This document shows, piece after piece, positions 24,226 through 33,679 of a stretch of 64,000 nucleotides of DNA. Source of the DNA: Microbacterium lacticum (GTDB lineage: Bacteria; Actinomycetota; Actinomycetes; Actinomycetales; Microbacteriaceae); NCBI RefSeq assembly GCF_006716815.1, contig NZ_VFPS01000001.1:1102066-1166065 (forward strand), written 5' to 3'. The position numbers and the translations under genes are program-made. Position 1 is the first letter of the stretch. Each line of letters begins with the position of its first letter. The notes beneath the pieces were generated by a model that worked only from the letters and a program-made list of their open reading frames with translations, was not told the origin of the DNA and did no database searches.

Positions 24226-26200
24226 CGCCCTCGTCGCCTGCACGGCGGGCGGCGGGGCGGGCGCCGGTGGCCGAGGCGCCGCGGCGGGCGCATCGCAGGA
24301 TGCCGCGGCACCGCTCTCGGGCGACGCGGTGAGCGCCCTCCCCGTCGAGCAGATCTCGAGCGCGGCCATCCCGCATCTCGCCGACGGGGTCGCCCCGCCG
24401 ACGAGCCGCTGGTACGCGAGCCTGGCGTTCTCCGATCCCGGTGTGCCGGTGTATCCGACGCCGCTCGCGTTCCTCGCGACGGGCGACGGGTTCACCGTCC
24501 AGCGCCCGGCCATGAGCGTCTCGCCGACCTCGATCGCGGCGCCCTTCACGGGCGGACTGCACCTCGACCTCGGCGCGACGGACTACCGGGTCGCGCGCAC
24601 CGACCCCGTGTCGGTGACGATCGCCTACACGGATGCCACGGGCCCGCGCGCCCGCGTCACGATCGCCGAGGGCTCGCCGATCGTCGCCGTCGCCGCGGAG
24701 TCGGACCTCGACCTCGTGCTGCCGGAGACGCCCACCGAGGTCGCCGCGGGCGCCTGGACCGTGACGCTCGACGGCGCCGTCCACCTCCTCGTGGCGCCGC
24801 AGGCCGAGACCGACGGCTCGGCGCTGCGGGTGCCCGCCGGCGGGACCCTGCAGGTCGCGGTGCCGCCCGACGACGGCGATCTCGCCGCATGGGCGGCGGC
24901 GATCGGCGAGCCGGTCACCGGGGTCGCCGTCACGGGCGGCGTCGGCGACGAAGGCGCCGACACCCGCCTCGACTACGAGGGCACAGACCGCACCGTCGTC
25001 GTGCCGTTCGCAGGTCTTGACGCCGGCTCCACGAGCCCCGCCGACGACTGCACCCTCGGCACCTACGACACGCCCTACGGCGCGGCGTCGGCGTGCGCGT
25101 CGACGACCCTGGAGTGGTCGGTGCCGCGGATCGCGCCCGCCGCCGAGTACGACCTCGCCGGAACCGACGACGCCACACGCGCGTCGCTTCTCGCCCAGGC
25201 ATCCGACGACCTCGCCGCCACCGGCGCGCTCCCCGACGACACCTACTTCGGCGGCAAGGCGCTCGCGCGCCTCGGCGACCTGCTCTCGCTCGCCCGCACC
25301 CTTGGCGACGCCGACCTCGCGACGCGCATCGCCGACCGGCTCGCCGCCGAGCTCGAGCCGTGGACCGTCGCGGACGGGTGCGCGACGCGCGCCGCGAAGT
25401 GCTTCGTGTACGACGACCGGCTGCACCTCGTCGTCGGCAAGGAGGTGGGTTTCGGCGCCGAGGACGGCAACGACCACCACTTCCACTACGGCTACTTCCT
25501 CGCCGCCGCAGCGTCGCTCGCCGCCGCGCGGCCCGACCTCGTCGACGAGCTGCGACCCGTCATGAACGCCCTCGCCGCCGACGTCGCGGGCGGCTCGGGC
25601 GACGCCCTCACGGCGCTCCGCGTCTTCGACCCCTACCGCGGCCACTCCTGGGCGGCGGGCCTCGCCCCCTTCGCCGACGGCAACAATCAGGAGTCGAGCT
25701 CGGAGGCCGTCGCCGCGTGGAACGGGCTCGCCCTCTGGGCAGAGGCGAGCGGCGACGACGAGCTCCTCCGGCGCGCCGAGTGGCTGCTGTCGAACGAGGC
25801 CGCCGCCGCCCGCACCCTGTGGCTCGAGCCCACCGACCTCCCCGCCGGGTACGCGCACACGATCGTCTCGATCAGCTGGGGCGCGAAGCGCGATGACGCG
25901 ACCTGGTTCAGCGCCGAGCCGTCGGCGATCCTCGGCATCCAGGCCCTGCCGCTCGGGCCGGTGTCGCTCGAATACTTCGCCGGCGACCCCGCGCGGGTCG
26001 CGGAGAACGTCGCGGATGCCGGGGACACCGCGTTCACCGGCCCGCTCGGCGACTACGTGCAGGCGTACTCCGCGCTCGGCTCGCCCGACGCGGCATCCGC
26101 CGCCGCGACGGCGTTCGCGGCGCGCACCACCTTCGACGACGGCTGGTCGAAGGCGCTCGCCCTCGCCTGGGTCGCCGCGGTGCGGGCCCGGTCGGGCTGA
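24226..26200 (+). CDS. GH81 endo-beta-1,3-glucanase, probable lipoprotein, N-terminus lost
   Basis: About 650 residues of a GH81-family glucanase. The family core is clear: EDGNDHHFHYGYFLAAAASL (catalytic-loop Asp and His-rich strand), then DPYRGHSWAAG and DGNNQESSSEAVAAWNGLAL with the conserved NQESSSEA glutamates. A lipobox-like LALVACTAGG near 24230 shows that a lipoprotein signal peptide was present, but its start and hydrophobic core were removed by the junction with the HlyD-like gene. The first in-frame start left is the GTG at 24329, which would make an unexported protein. Linkage to a GT2 synthase suggests the locus once made or trimmed a beta-1,3-glucan. Confidence 0.75.
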
Positions 26201-26203
26201 GCG

Positions 26204-27517
26204 TCAGCCGGCGGCCGCGCGGGCGGCCGCGGGCAGCGCCGCGACGATCCGGTCGATCACGGCATCGTCGTGGGCGGCGGTGACGAACCAGGCCTCGAAC
26301 GCCGACGGCGGCAGCGACACCCCGGCATCCAGCATCGCGTGGAAGAACCGGCCGTACGCGGCGGCGTCCTGGCGCTGCGCGGTCGCGTAGTCGGGCACGC
26401 CGCCCGCGACCTCGGCGCCGAAGAAGACGCTGAAGAGTGTGCCGGCGTGCTGCACGACGTGCGGGACGGACGCCTCGTCGAGCGCGGCGCCGACCGCGGC
26501 CGACAGGGCGCCTGAGGCCGCGGCGAGCCGCGCGTAGACGGCGTCGTCGGCGAGCCGCAGCGTCGCGAGCCCGGCCGCGACGGCGACCGGGTTCCCGCTC
26601 AGCGTGCCGGCCTGGTAGACCGGCCCGGTCGGGGCGAGGAGGTCCATCACGTCGGCGCGACCGCCGACGGCCGCGACCGGCAGGCCCCCGCCGATGACCT
26701 TGCCGAACGTGGCGAGGTCGGGCAGCACCTGCTCCCCCGCCTCGGCGAGCACCTGAGCATAGCCGCCCGCGGCGGCGCGGAACCCGGTGAGCACCTCGTC
26801 GCTGATGAGGAGCGCGCCCTCCCGGTGGCACAGCTCGGCGACGAAGGTCGTGAACCCGGATGCCGGGGCGACGACGCCCATGTTGGCGGCGGCGGCCTCG
26901 GTGATGACGGCGGCGATCTGGCCCGGGTGGGCGGCGAACACCGCCTCGAGGGCGGCGCGGTCGTTGTAGGGCACGACGAGGGTCTGCGCGGCGATCGCCG
27001 CGGGCACCCCGGCCGAGCCCGGCAGGGCGAACGTCGCGAGCCCCGATCCCGCTGCGGCGAGCAGGCCGTCGGAGTGACCATGGTAGTGACCGGCGAACTT
27101 CACCAGGAGATCTCGCCCCGTCGCCCCGCGCGCGAGGCGGATCGCCGTCATCGTCGCCTCGGTGCCGGTCGAGACGAGCCGCGCCTTCTGCACGGCGGGA
27201 ACGCGCGCGACGATCTCTTCGACGAGCTCGGCCTCGGCGGGCGTCGGCGCGCCGAAGGAGAGCCCGCGCGCCGCGGCCTCCTGCACGGCGGCGACGACCT
27301 CGGGGTGGGCGTGACCGAGCAGCGCCGGCCCCCAGCTGGCGACGAGGTCGATGTACCGGCGGCCCTCGGCATCCGTCACGTGCGCGCCCTCGGCGCTCGT
27401 CACGAACCGCGGCGTGCCGCCGACCGATCCGTACGCCCGCACGGGCGAGTCGACGCCGCCGGGGATCACCGCACGCGCCCGCGCGAAAAGCTCCTCGTTC
27501 GTCACGTGACCGCTCAT
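26204..27517 (-). CDS. hemL: Glutamate-1-semialdehyde 2,1-aminomutase
   Basis: A 437-residue PLP enzyme converting glutamate-1-semialdehyde to 5-aminolevulinate. Motifs: [20 protein letters not shown] at the N-terminus, [28 protein letters not shown] (cofactor phosphate), [13 protein letters not shown], and the Schiff-base lysine at about residue 273 in [19 protein letters not shown]. The ATG at 27517 overlaps the hemB stop (ATGA). It is the last gene of the operon; its stop lies 3 bp from the convergent GH81 stop. Full length. Confidence 0.95.
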   Translation of the reverse strand: MSGHVTNEELFARARAVIPGGVDSPVRAYGSVGGTPRFVTSAEGAHVTDAEGRRYIDLVASWGPALLGHAHPEVVAAVQEAAARGLSFGAPTPAEAELVEEIVARVPAVQKARLVSTGTEATMTAIRLARGATGRDLLVKFAGHYHGHSDGLLAAAGSGLATFALPGSAGVPAAIAAQTLVVPYNDRAALEAVFAAHPGQIAAVITEAAAANMGVVAPASGFTTFVAELCHREGALLISDEVLTGFRAAAGGYAQVLAEAGEQVLPDLATFGKVIGGGLPVAAVGGRADVMDLLAPTGPVYQAGTLSGNPVAVAAGLATLRLADDAVYARLAAASGALSAAVGAALDEASVPHVVQHAGTLFSVFFGAEVAGGVPDYATAQRQDAAAYGRFFHAMLDAGVSLPPSAFEAWFVTAAHDDAVIDRIVAALPAAARAAAG

Positions 27518-28521
27518 GCGAGGCTCCGCCCCTCGTTCAGCCAGCCGGCGACCTCGATCGCCCAGTAGGTCAGGATCGCCTCCGCGCCCGCGCGGCGGAT
27601 GCCCAGCAGGCTCTCGCCGATCGCCCGGTCGCGGTCGATGACGCCCGCCGCGGCGGCGTGCTCGATCATCGCGTACTCGCCCGACACCTGATACGCCCAG
27701 ACCGGCACCGGCGAGAGGGCCGCGACCTCCGACAGCACGTCGAGGTAGGGACCGGCGGGCTTGACCATGACGATGTCGGCGCCCTCGTCGATGTCGACGA
27801 GCGCCTCCTGCACGCCCTCACGGCCGTTCGCGGCGTCGAGCTGGTAGGTGCGACGGTCGCCGGTGAGCGTCGACTCCACGGCGTCGCGGAACGGACCGTA
27901 GAACGCCGAGGCGTACTTCGCCGAGTAGGCGAGGATGACGACGTCACGGCGGGTGGTGCCGTACCCCGCGGCATCCAGGGCCGCGCGGCACGCGGCGACC
28001 TGGCCGTCCATCATGCCCGACAGGCCGAGGATGTCGGCGCCGGCGTCGGCCTGCGCGAGCGCCATGCGCGCGTAGATCTCGAGCGTGGTGTCGTTGTCGA
28101 CGGTGCCGTCGGCGGCGAGTACGCCGCAGTGGCCGTGGTCGGTGAACTCGTCGAGGCACAGGTCGGCCTGCACTGTGAGACGGCCCGCGGATGCCTCGGC
28201 CGCGAGCGCGATCGCCCGGTTCAGGATGCCGTCAGGGTCGGTCGCGCCGCTGCCGACGGCGTCGCGCACCGCGGGCACCCCGAAGAGCATGATGCCGCCG
28301 ATGCCGGCGGCCACGGCCTCCTCGACGAGGCCCGGCACCGCGGCGAGGGGATGCTGGGACACCCCCGGCATGCTCGCGATCGGCTGCGCGGCGTCGATCC
28401 CCTCTTTGACGAAGACGGGGAGCACGAGGCGGCGGGGCGTGAGGTCGTGCTCGGCGACGAGGCGGCGGAGCGCGGGGCTCTGCCGCAGACGGCGGAGGCG
28501 GCGGACGGGGAACGCGGTCAT
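27514..28521 (-). CDS. hemB: Delta-aminolevulinic acid dehydratase (porphobilinogen synthase)
   Basis: A 335-residue enzyme that condenses two 5-aminolevulinates into porphobilinogen. Active-site lysines lie in [19 protein letters not shown] and [15 protein letters not shown]. The metal-site loop reads [14 protein letters not shown], mixed between the Zn type (three Cys) and the Mg type. Start ATG at 28521: the open frame extends far upstream, but this start overlaps the hemD stop (ATGA) and matches the family's [13 protein letters not shown] opening. It overlaps hemL downstream. Confidence 0.95.
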   Translation of the reverse strand: MTAFPVRRLRRLRQSPALRRLVAEHDLTPRRLVLPVFVKEGIDAAQPIASMPGVSQHPLAAVPGLVEEAVAAGIGGIMLFGVPAVRDAVGSGATDPDGILNRAIALAAEASAGRLTVQADLCLDEFTDHGHCGVLAADGTVDNDTTLEIYARMALAQADAGADILGLSGMMDGQVAACRAALDAAGYGTTRRDVVILAYSAKYASAFYGPFRDAVESTLTGDRRTYQLDAANGREGVQEALVDIDEGADIVMVKPAGPYLDVLSEVAALSPVPVWAYQVSGEYAMIEHAAAAGVIDRDRAIGESLLGIRRAGAEAILTYWAIEVAGWLNEGRSLA

Positions 28522-29318
28522 GGGGTGCCTTGCTGTTCGGAGGATCCGGTGGGGCCGGTGGGTGCGTCGCCAGCGTCGTCGAGCTCGGCGAGGAGGGCGT
28601 CGACGCTCTGCGTGCGTGCGGTGTGGGCGACGGCGAAGCCGAGCCGCTCGGCGTCGCGGGTCGTGCCCGGCCCGATCGACGCTACCCGCACCTGCGCGGG
28701 CAGGGGGCCGACTTGGCGGCGCAGCTCGCGGGCGACGCTCAGCGAGGTGAGCAGCACGACGTCGATCGTGCCGCGGGCCAGGCTCGACGCGACCTCGCGC
28801 GGCAGGTCGACGCCGACGGTGCGGTAGGCGATGCAGACGTCGACGGCGAAGCCGCGGAGGGCCAGCTCGTCGCTGATGACGGCGGTGGCGAGGTCGGAGC
28901 GGACGACGAGCGAGCGCCCGGCCGTGTCGGGAGTGCGCCCCGCGCACCACTGGGCGGCCATCGCGGCCGCCGACGACTCGCCGAGCGGCACGAACGAGAC
29001 CTCGGCGCCCGACGCGGCGACGGCGCGCGCTGTGGCCGGACCGACGGCCGCGATGCGGGTGGTCGCGGGGATCCGCACGCCGCGCGCGGTGAGCTGCTCG
29101 ACGCTCGCGGCGCTCGTGACGAACAGCCACGAGTACTCCCCCGCCGCCAGCGCGGCGAAGGCGCGGTCGCGGGATGCCTCGTCGCGCGGCGGCGCCGACG
29201 CGATGAGCGGCGCGACGACCGGCACTCCGCCGCGGCGGTCGACCTCGGCCGCCACCCGCGCACCCCAGGAGCCGTCGCGCGGGATCAGCACCCGGGCGCC
29301 GCGGAGCGCTCCGGTCAC
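28518..29318 (-). CDS. hemD: Uroporphyrinogen-III synthase
   Basis: A 266-residue enzyme that cyclises hydroxymethylbilane with inversion of ring D. This family is poorly conserved; the call rests on position between hemC and hemB plus features such as WLFVTSAASVEQLTARGV, IAAVGPATARAVAASG, and the late VLLTSLSVARELRRQVG with VRVASIGPGTTRDAERLGF. The start is the GTG at 29318 overlapping the hemC stop (GTGA); the upstream Arg-rich extension of the frame is a shadow of hemC. It overlaps hemB (ATGA). Confidence 0.9.
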   Translation of the reverse strand: MTGALRGARVLIPRDGSWGARVAAEVDRRGGVPVVAPLIASAPPRDEASRDRAFAALAAGEYSWLFVTSAASVEQLTARGVRIPATTRIAAVGPATARAVAASGAEVSFVPLGESSAAAMAAQWCAGRTPDTAGRSLVVRSDLATAVISDELALRGFAVDVCIAYRTVGVDLPREVASSLARGTIDVVLLTSLSVARELRRQVGPLPAQVRVASIGPGTTRDAERLGFAVAHTARTQSVDALLAELDDAGDAPTGPTGSSEQQGTP

Positions 29319-30322
29319 CGCCCGCTCCCGGCGAGGTCGGCGAGCTCGCCCGCACCCCGCGCGAGGAGGTCCGCGACCACGCGCTCGGCCGCCGCGGCGC
29401 GACCGGCGTCGTCGGCGACCTCGGCGCGGGCGAGGTCGTGCGTCACGCGCACGGCGCGCGCGCCGTCGAGCGCGTAGACCTCCGCGACGAGCGCGACACG
29501 GTCGGCGTCGGCATCCGCGTCGGCCCCCGCCTCGGCCTCGAGCGTCGCGGCGATGCCGACGGGCGCCGCGCACCCGGCCTCGAGCCGCCGCAGCACGGCG
29601 CGTTCGAGGAGGGCCGTGACCTCGGCATCCGCGTCGGTGATCCGCGCGACCGCGTCGCGCACGGCGGCGGAGTCATCGCCTTCGACACCCGTGCGCACCT
29701 CGACGGCGAGGGCCCCCTGGCCGGCCGAGGGCGGCCAGCCGTCGGCGTCGAAGCGCTCGCTGATCCGGTCGGTGCGTCCGATGCGCGTGAGGCCCGCCTC
29801 GGCGAGCACGACCGCGTCGTACTCGCCCTCGTCGACCTTGCGCAGGCGCGTGTCGACGTTGCCGCGGATGCCTCGCACCACGAGATCGGGGCGGCGACGG
29901 AGCAGCTGGGCGACGCGGCGCGGCGAGCCGCTCCCGACGACGGCGCCGTGCGGCAGGGCGTCGAGGGGGCTCCCGTCCCGGGTGCACAGCACGTCGCGGA
30001 CCGGCGCACGGTGGGGTACCGCGCCGATCGTGAGCCCGTCGACCGCCCCTGTCGGGAGGTCCTTCATCGAGTGCACCACGAAGTCGCACTCGCCGCGCAG
30101 CAGCGCATCGCGCAGGGCCGCGACGAAGACGCCGGTGCCGCCGAGCTGGGCGAGCGGGCCGGTGAGCACGTCGCCGTCGGTCGTGATCGGCACGAGCTCC
30201 ACCTCGCGGCCGGTCGCCGCGCGCACGGCGTCGGCGACGGTACCCGACTGGGTGCGGGCGAGCAGGCTCGCCCGCGTGCCGAGCCGCAGCGGCGCCGCCC
30301 CGGGAGCGGTGTCGGTGCTCAT
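29315..30322 (-). CDS. hemC: Hydroxymethylbilane synthase (porphobilinogen deaminase)
   Basis: A 335-residue enzyme that polymerises four porphobilinogens. Motifs: LRLGTRASLLARTQSGTVAD, FVVHSMKDLPTG, the Arg-rich stretch GSGSPRRVAQLLRRRPDL, IRGNVDTRLRKVDEGEYDA, SAGQGALAVEVR, and the dipyrromethane cofactor cysteine in RRLEAGCAAPVG. An Ala/Asp repeat (EAEAGADADADADRVAL) is a lineage-specific loop in the C-terminal domain. The ATG at 30322 overlaps the hemH stop (ATGA); the upstream frame is shadow. Confidence 0.95.
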   Translation of the reverse strand: MSTDTAPGAAPLRLGTRASLLARTQSGTVADAVRAATGREVELVPITTDGDVLTGPLAQLGGTGVFVAALRDALLRGECDFVVHSMKDLPTGAVDGLTIGAVPHRAPVRDVLCTRDGSPLDALPHGAVVGSGSPRRVAQLLRRRPDLVVRGIRGNVDTRLRKVDEGEYDAVVLAEAGLTRIGRTDRISERFDADGWPPSAGQGALAVEVRTGVEGDDSAAVRDAVARITDADAEVTALLERAVLRRLEAGCAAPVGIAATLEAEAGADADADADRVALVAEVYALDGARAVRVTHDLARAEVADDAGRAAAAERVVADLLARGAGELADLAGSGR

Positions 30323-31560
30323 TCCGCGAGCCCCGCGAGCGCCGGCTGGAACCCGAGGCGCTTGTTCTCGCAGCAGCCGGTGCGGCAGACGTCGTACCAG
30401 GGACCGAGATCGGTCAGGTGCGGGCGCTCCGCCGGCGGCGTCGCGGCGAGCCGCTCCTCGATGAGGTCGACGAGCCCCGCGACGTAGGCGGGGTGCGTGC
30501 CCGGCGTGGGGGTGCGCACGGCCACGAGCCCCAGCCGCTCGGCGGTCTCCATCGCCTCGGTGTCGAGGTCCCAGAGCACCTCCATGTGGTCGCTGACGAA
30601 CCCGAGCGGCACGATCACGACGGCCTTCCGGCCGAGCGCGGGCAGCTCCTCCATGGCGTCGTTGACGTCGGGCTCGAGCCACGGAACCTGCGGCGGGCCG
30701 GAGCGGCTCTGGAAGACGACCTGCCACGGGGCATCCGACCCGAGGTCGCTCATGATGCGCTCGGCGACCGCGGCGTGCTGCGCGACGTACGCGCCGCCCG
30801 GGCCGAGGCGGTCTTCGGGCGGACCCGACCGGTCGGCGTCGGCGTTCGGGATCGAGTGCGTCGAGAAGAGCACCTCGACCTCGGTCGATGTGTCGAAGCC
30901 CTGCGCGGCGAGGGTGTCGAGCGCCGCGCGCACGCCCTCGGTGAACGGTCCGACGAAGCCCGGGTGGTCGAAGAACGGCCGAACCTTGTCGATCTGCACC
31001 CCGCGCTGCAGCGCCGTCGCCTCGACGGCGTCGGCGAGGTCCTCGCGGTACTGCCGGCACGACGAGTACGACGAGTACGCGCTCGTCGCGATCGAGAGGA
31101 ACCGGCGGTGACCGTCGTCGTAGGCCTGCTGCAGTGCGTCGGCGACGTAGGGCATCCAGTTGCGGTTGCCCCAGTAGACCGGCAGGCCGAGGCCGCGCGC
31201 GGCGATCTCCGCATCGAGCGCGGCCTTCAGCTCGCGGTTGTGCTCGTTGATCGGCGAGACGCCGCCGAAGTGCCGGTAGTGGTGCGCGACCTCTTCGAGG
31301 CGCTCGTCCGGGATGCCGCGGCCGCCCGTCACGTTCCGCAGGTACGGGATCACGTCGTCCTGCCCCTCCGGGCCGCCGAAGCCGAGCAGCAGCACGGCGT
31401 CGTAGGCGACCGGCTCGGTGGCGAACGGCTCGCCGGCGCAGGTCGCGGCGGTCGCGCCGGCCACCCGGCATCCGTCCGCGACGACGGCCGCGGTCGCGCG
31501 CGGCGGCTTGGGGCGGAACGGCTCGGGTTCGGTCGTGGATGCCAGGCGTTCGGCGGCCAT
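30319..31560 (-). CDS. hemH: Coproporphyrin ferrochelatase
   Basis: A 413-residue ferrochelatase of the actinobacterial type (also called CpfC) that inserts Fe(II) into coproporphyrin III. Motifs: VAYDAVLLLGFGGPEGQDDV, YRHFGGVSPINEHNREL, the metal-site histidine in EVLFSTHSIPNAD, and VIVPLGFVSDHMEVLWDLD. The C-terminal cluster VCRTGCCENKR together with an upstream Cys in YSSYSSCRQYRED fits the [2Fe-2S] ligands of actinobacterial ferrochelatases. The N-terminal 50 residues are variable. The ATG at 31560 shares its A with the hemQ stop (TGATG). Confidence 0.95.
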   Translation of the reverse strand: MAAERLASTTEPEPFRPKPPRATAAVVADGCRVAGATAATCAGEPFATEPVAYDAVLLLGFGGPEGQDDVIPYLRNVTGGRGIPDERLEEVAHHYRHFGGVSPINEHNRELKAALDAEIAARGLGLPVYWGNRNWMPYVADALQQAYDDGHRRFLSIATSAYSSYSSCRQYREDLADAVEATALQRGVQIDKVRPFFDHPGFVGPFTEGVRAALDTLAAQGFDTSTEVEVLFSTHSIPNADADRSGPPEDRLGPGGAYVAQHAAVAERIMSDLGSDAPWQVVFQSRSGPPQVPWLEPDVNDAMEELPALGRKAVVIVPLGFVSDHMEVLWDLDTEAMETAERLGLVAVRTPTPGTHPAYVAGLVDLIEERLAATPPAERPHLTDLGPWYDVCRTGCCENKRLGFQPALAGLAE

Positions 31561-32246
31561 CAGCCCAGCACCTCCGCGAGTTCGGCGATCTCGACGCGCC
31601 GCCCGGTGTAGAACGGCACCTCCTCGCGCACGTGCCGCCGTGCGTCGGTGGCGCGGAGGTCGCGCATGAGGTCGACGAGGTGGATCGGGTCGTCGGCCTC
31701 GAGCGGCAGCAGCCACTCGTAGTCGCTCAGCGCGAAGGTCGACACGGTGTTCGCGACCACCTCGGTGAAGCGCGCGCCGCGCCGGCCGTGCTGGGCGAGC
31801 ATCGCGGAGCGCTCCTCCTCGGGCATCAGGTACCACTCGTAGCTGCGCACGAACGGGTAGAGGCAGAGCCACCCGCGGGCGTGCTCGCCGCGCAGGTATC
31901 CCGGCACGTGCCGCTTGTTGAACTCGGCCTCGCGGTGCACGCCCATCGCGGTCCACACTGCGTCGTACGCCGAGAGGGCGGCGGTGCGGCGCAGGGCGCG
32001 GAGCGCCCGCTGGAGAGCGGCGGGGTCGTCGACCGCGCCGGGGGTCGTGTGCAGCCAGATCATGAGGTCGGCCTCGGCGCGCATGCCGGTGACGTCGTAG
32101 AGGCCGCGGAGGGTCACGCCGTCGCCGGCGAGCTTCGCGGCGACGGTCTCGAGCTCGGCGAGGGCCGCCTGGTCGGGGGCGGTCCGCGGGCGCGGGCCGG
32201 CGAGCACGGAGAACAGGGTGTACCCGAGCGGAACGGATTCGGTCAT
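31560..32246 (-). CDS. hemQ: Coproheme decarboxylase (HemQ/ChdC)
   Basis: A 228-residue enzyme that oxidatively decarboxylates coproheme III to heme b, the last step of the coproporphyrin-dependent pathway. Conserved stretches: LMIWLHTTPG, FNKRHVPGYLRG, LYPFVRSYEWYLMPEEER and VANTVSTFALSDYEWLLPLE. By spacing, His113, Tyr130 and His153 match the distal His, catalytic Tyr and proximal heme-ligand His described for actinobacterial ChdC. The ATG at 32246 overlaps the hemY stop (ATGA). Its presence identifies the pathway variant. Confidence 0.95.
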   Translation of the reverse strand: MTESVPLGYTLFSVLAGPRPRTAPDQAALAELETVAAKLAGDGVTLRGLYDVTGMRAEADLMIWLHTTPGAVDDPAALQRALRALRRTAALSAYDAVWTAMGVHREAEFNKRHVPGYLRGEHARGWLCLYPFVRSYEWYLMPEEERSAMLAQHGRRGARFTEVVANTVSTFALSDYEWLLPLEADDPIHLVDLMRDLRATDARRHVREEVPFYTGRRVEIAELAEVLG

Positions 32247-33679
32247 GCGTGACTCCTCAGGGGATCGGATGCGGGTCGGATGGGCGTGCGCAGCTCGGCG
32301 ATGAGCGTCGCGGCGAGGGCACGGGCGTGCGGGATGACCGAGGCGAGCCCCGTGCCGGCGACGCTCGCGCCGGCGATCCGCACGGGAGCGGCCGCGAGTG
32401 CGGCGGCGGTGCGTGGGGATGCCACAGCGTCGGGCCACTCCTGCACGACGACGTCGACGACGTCGGCTGGGGCGATGTCGACGCCGGTGAGGAGCGACAC
32501 CTCGCGGGCGACGCCCTCGCGGGAGTCGAGCCCGGCGGGGTCCTTCCCGCGGGCGGAGAGCCTGACGAGGTGACGGTGCGCGGGGGCGGCGTCGCGGGCC
32601 CACGCCCACTTCGCGGTGACATGGGTGAGCGCCTTCGCGGGTGTCGGCAGGGCCGGATCGACGATGACTCCCGAACCGGCCGGGAACGCGTCGAGTCCGG
32701 CGTGGTCGATCGCGGCCGCGATCACCTGCACGCGGCCCGCGGCCGCGGCGTCGCGGGCTTCGGTGTCGGCGCTCACCAGCCGCGCCGCGGCCGCCGGGCC
32801 GGTGGCGACGACGACGACGCGCGCCGTCACGTCGCCCGCCGAGGTCTCGAGCAGGGAGCCGCCCGTGATGGTGTCATCGGCTCGCACGGCGTGCACCGCG
32901 ACGCCGATGCGGATGTCGGCGCCGTGCGCGCGGGCCGCCTCGGCGAGCGCCGCGGGCAGCCGCCACATGCCGCCGGAGACACCGCCGACGGCGGCGCCCG
33001 CGCGGGCGCCGGTCGCGAGGGCTTCGGCCGCCGCGATCAGCGAGCCGTGTTCGCGCACGGCGGCCCACATGCCGGGATGCAGGTCGGAGAGGCGCACGTC
33101 GGTCGCGGGCCGCGAGTAGACACTCCGGCAGAGCGTGTCGACGAGGCGCTCGGCGACCACGCGCCCGGAGCGCTCGGTGACGAGGTCGAACAGAGACGGC
33201 TCGGTCCCGTCGTCGTCGCCGAATGCGAGCGGGGGAAGGTCCCGCTCCGCCGCGGCGCGCGCGGCGGCATCCGCCCCGATGAGCGCCACGACGTCGTCCG
33301 CGAGCGGATCGGCGGGGATGCCGAGCACGGTGCGGCGGGGCAGCGGCGCCCGCACGACGGCGCCCGCCTCGCCCGCAACGGCGAGGTGCGCGCCGCCGGG
33401 GCTCGGAGCGACGAGATCGAGGTCGAGGGCGGCGTCGGAGACGAGCGCGGCCACGGCGTCGGTGCGGGTCGCGAACGACTCGGCGCCGAGGTCGAGATCG
33501 ATCTCGCCCACCCGCCCGCGCCGGAGGAGCCCCCCGACCGTGTCCGACGCTTCGCAGACGATCACCCGGAGACCGGCGCGGGCGAGGTCGTGAGCGAGGG
33601 TAAGACCGGCGATCCCGGCGCCGACGATCGCGACGTCGGCATCCTGCGCTCCCGGCGCGGAGGGCTCGATCGTGGTCAC
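32243..33679 (-). CDS. hemY: Coproporphyrinogen III oxidase (HemY/CgoX type)
   Basis: A 478-residue FAD enzyme that oxidises coproporphyrinogen III to coproporphyrin III in HemQ-containing bacteria. The N-terminal dinucleotide fold is VAIVGAGIAGLTLAHDLARA with VIVCEASDTVGGLL. Other family features are DLGAESFATRTDAV, LVDTLCRSVYSRPATDVRLS and the C-terminal VRIAGASVAGTGLASVIPHA. The GTG at 33679 overlaps the hemE stop (GTGA), while the ORF extends upstream only as shadow of hemE. It overlaps hemQ downstream. Confidence 0.94.
   Translation of the reverse strand: MTTIEPSAPGAQDADVAIVGAGIAGLTLAHDLARAGLRVIVCEASDTVGGLLRRGRVGEIDLDLGAESFATRTDAVAALVSDAALDLDLVAPSPGGAHLAVAGEAGAVVRAPLPRRTVLGIPADPLADDVVALIGADAAARAAAERDLPPLAFGDDDGTEPSLFDLVTERSGRVVAERLVDTLCRSVYSRPATDVRLSDLHPGMWAAVREHGSLIAAAEALATGARAGAAVGGVSGGMWRLPAALAEAARAHGADIRIGVAVHAVRADDTITGGSLLETSAGDVTARVVVVATGPAAAARLVSADTEARDAAAAGRVQVIAAAIDHAGLDAFPAGSGVIVDPALPTPAKALTHVTAKWAWARDAAPAHRHLVRLSARGKDPAGLDSREGVAREVSLLTGVDIAPADVVDVVVQEWPDAVASPRTAAALAAAPVRIAGASVAGTGLASVIPHARALAATLIAELRTPIRPASDPLRSHA

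Noticed and set aside
27514..29355. 613-codon frame as a HemD-HemB fusion
   Set aside because: The upstream half is Arg/Gly-rich shadow of hemD. HemB starts at 28521 with an ATGA overlap and normal length.
29315..31471. 718-codon frame as one heme fusion protein
   Set aside because: The first half is the antiparallel-frame shadow of hemH. The ATG at 30322 with the ATGA overlap gives a normal HemC.
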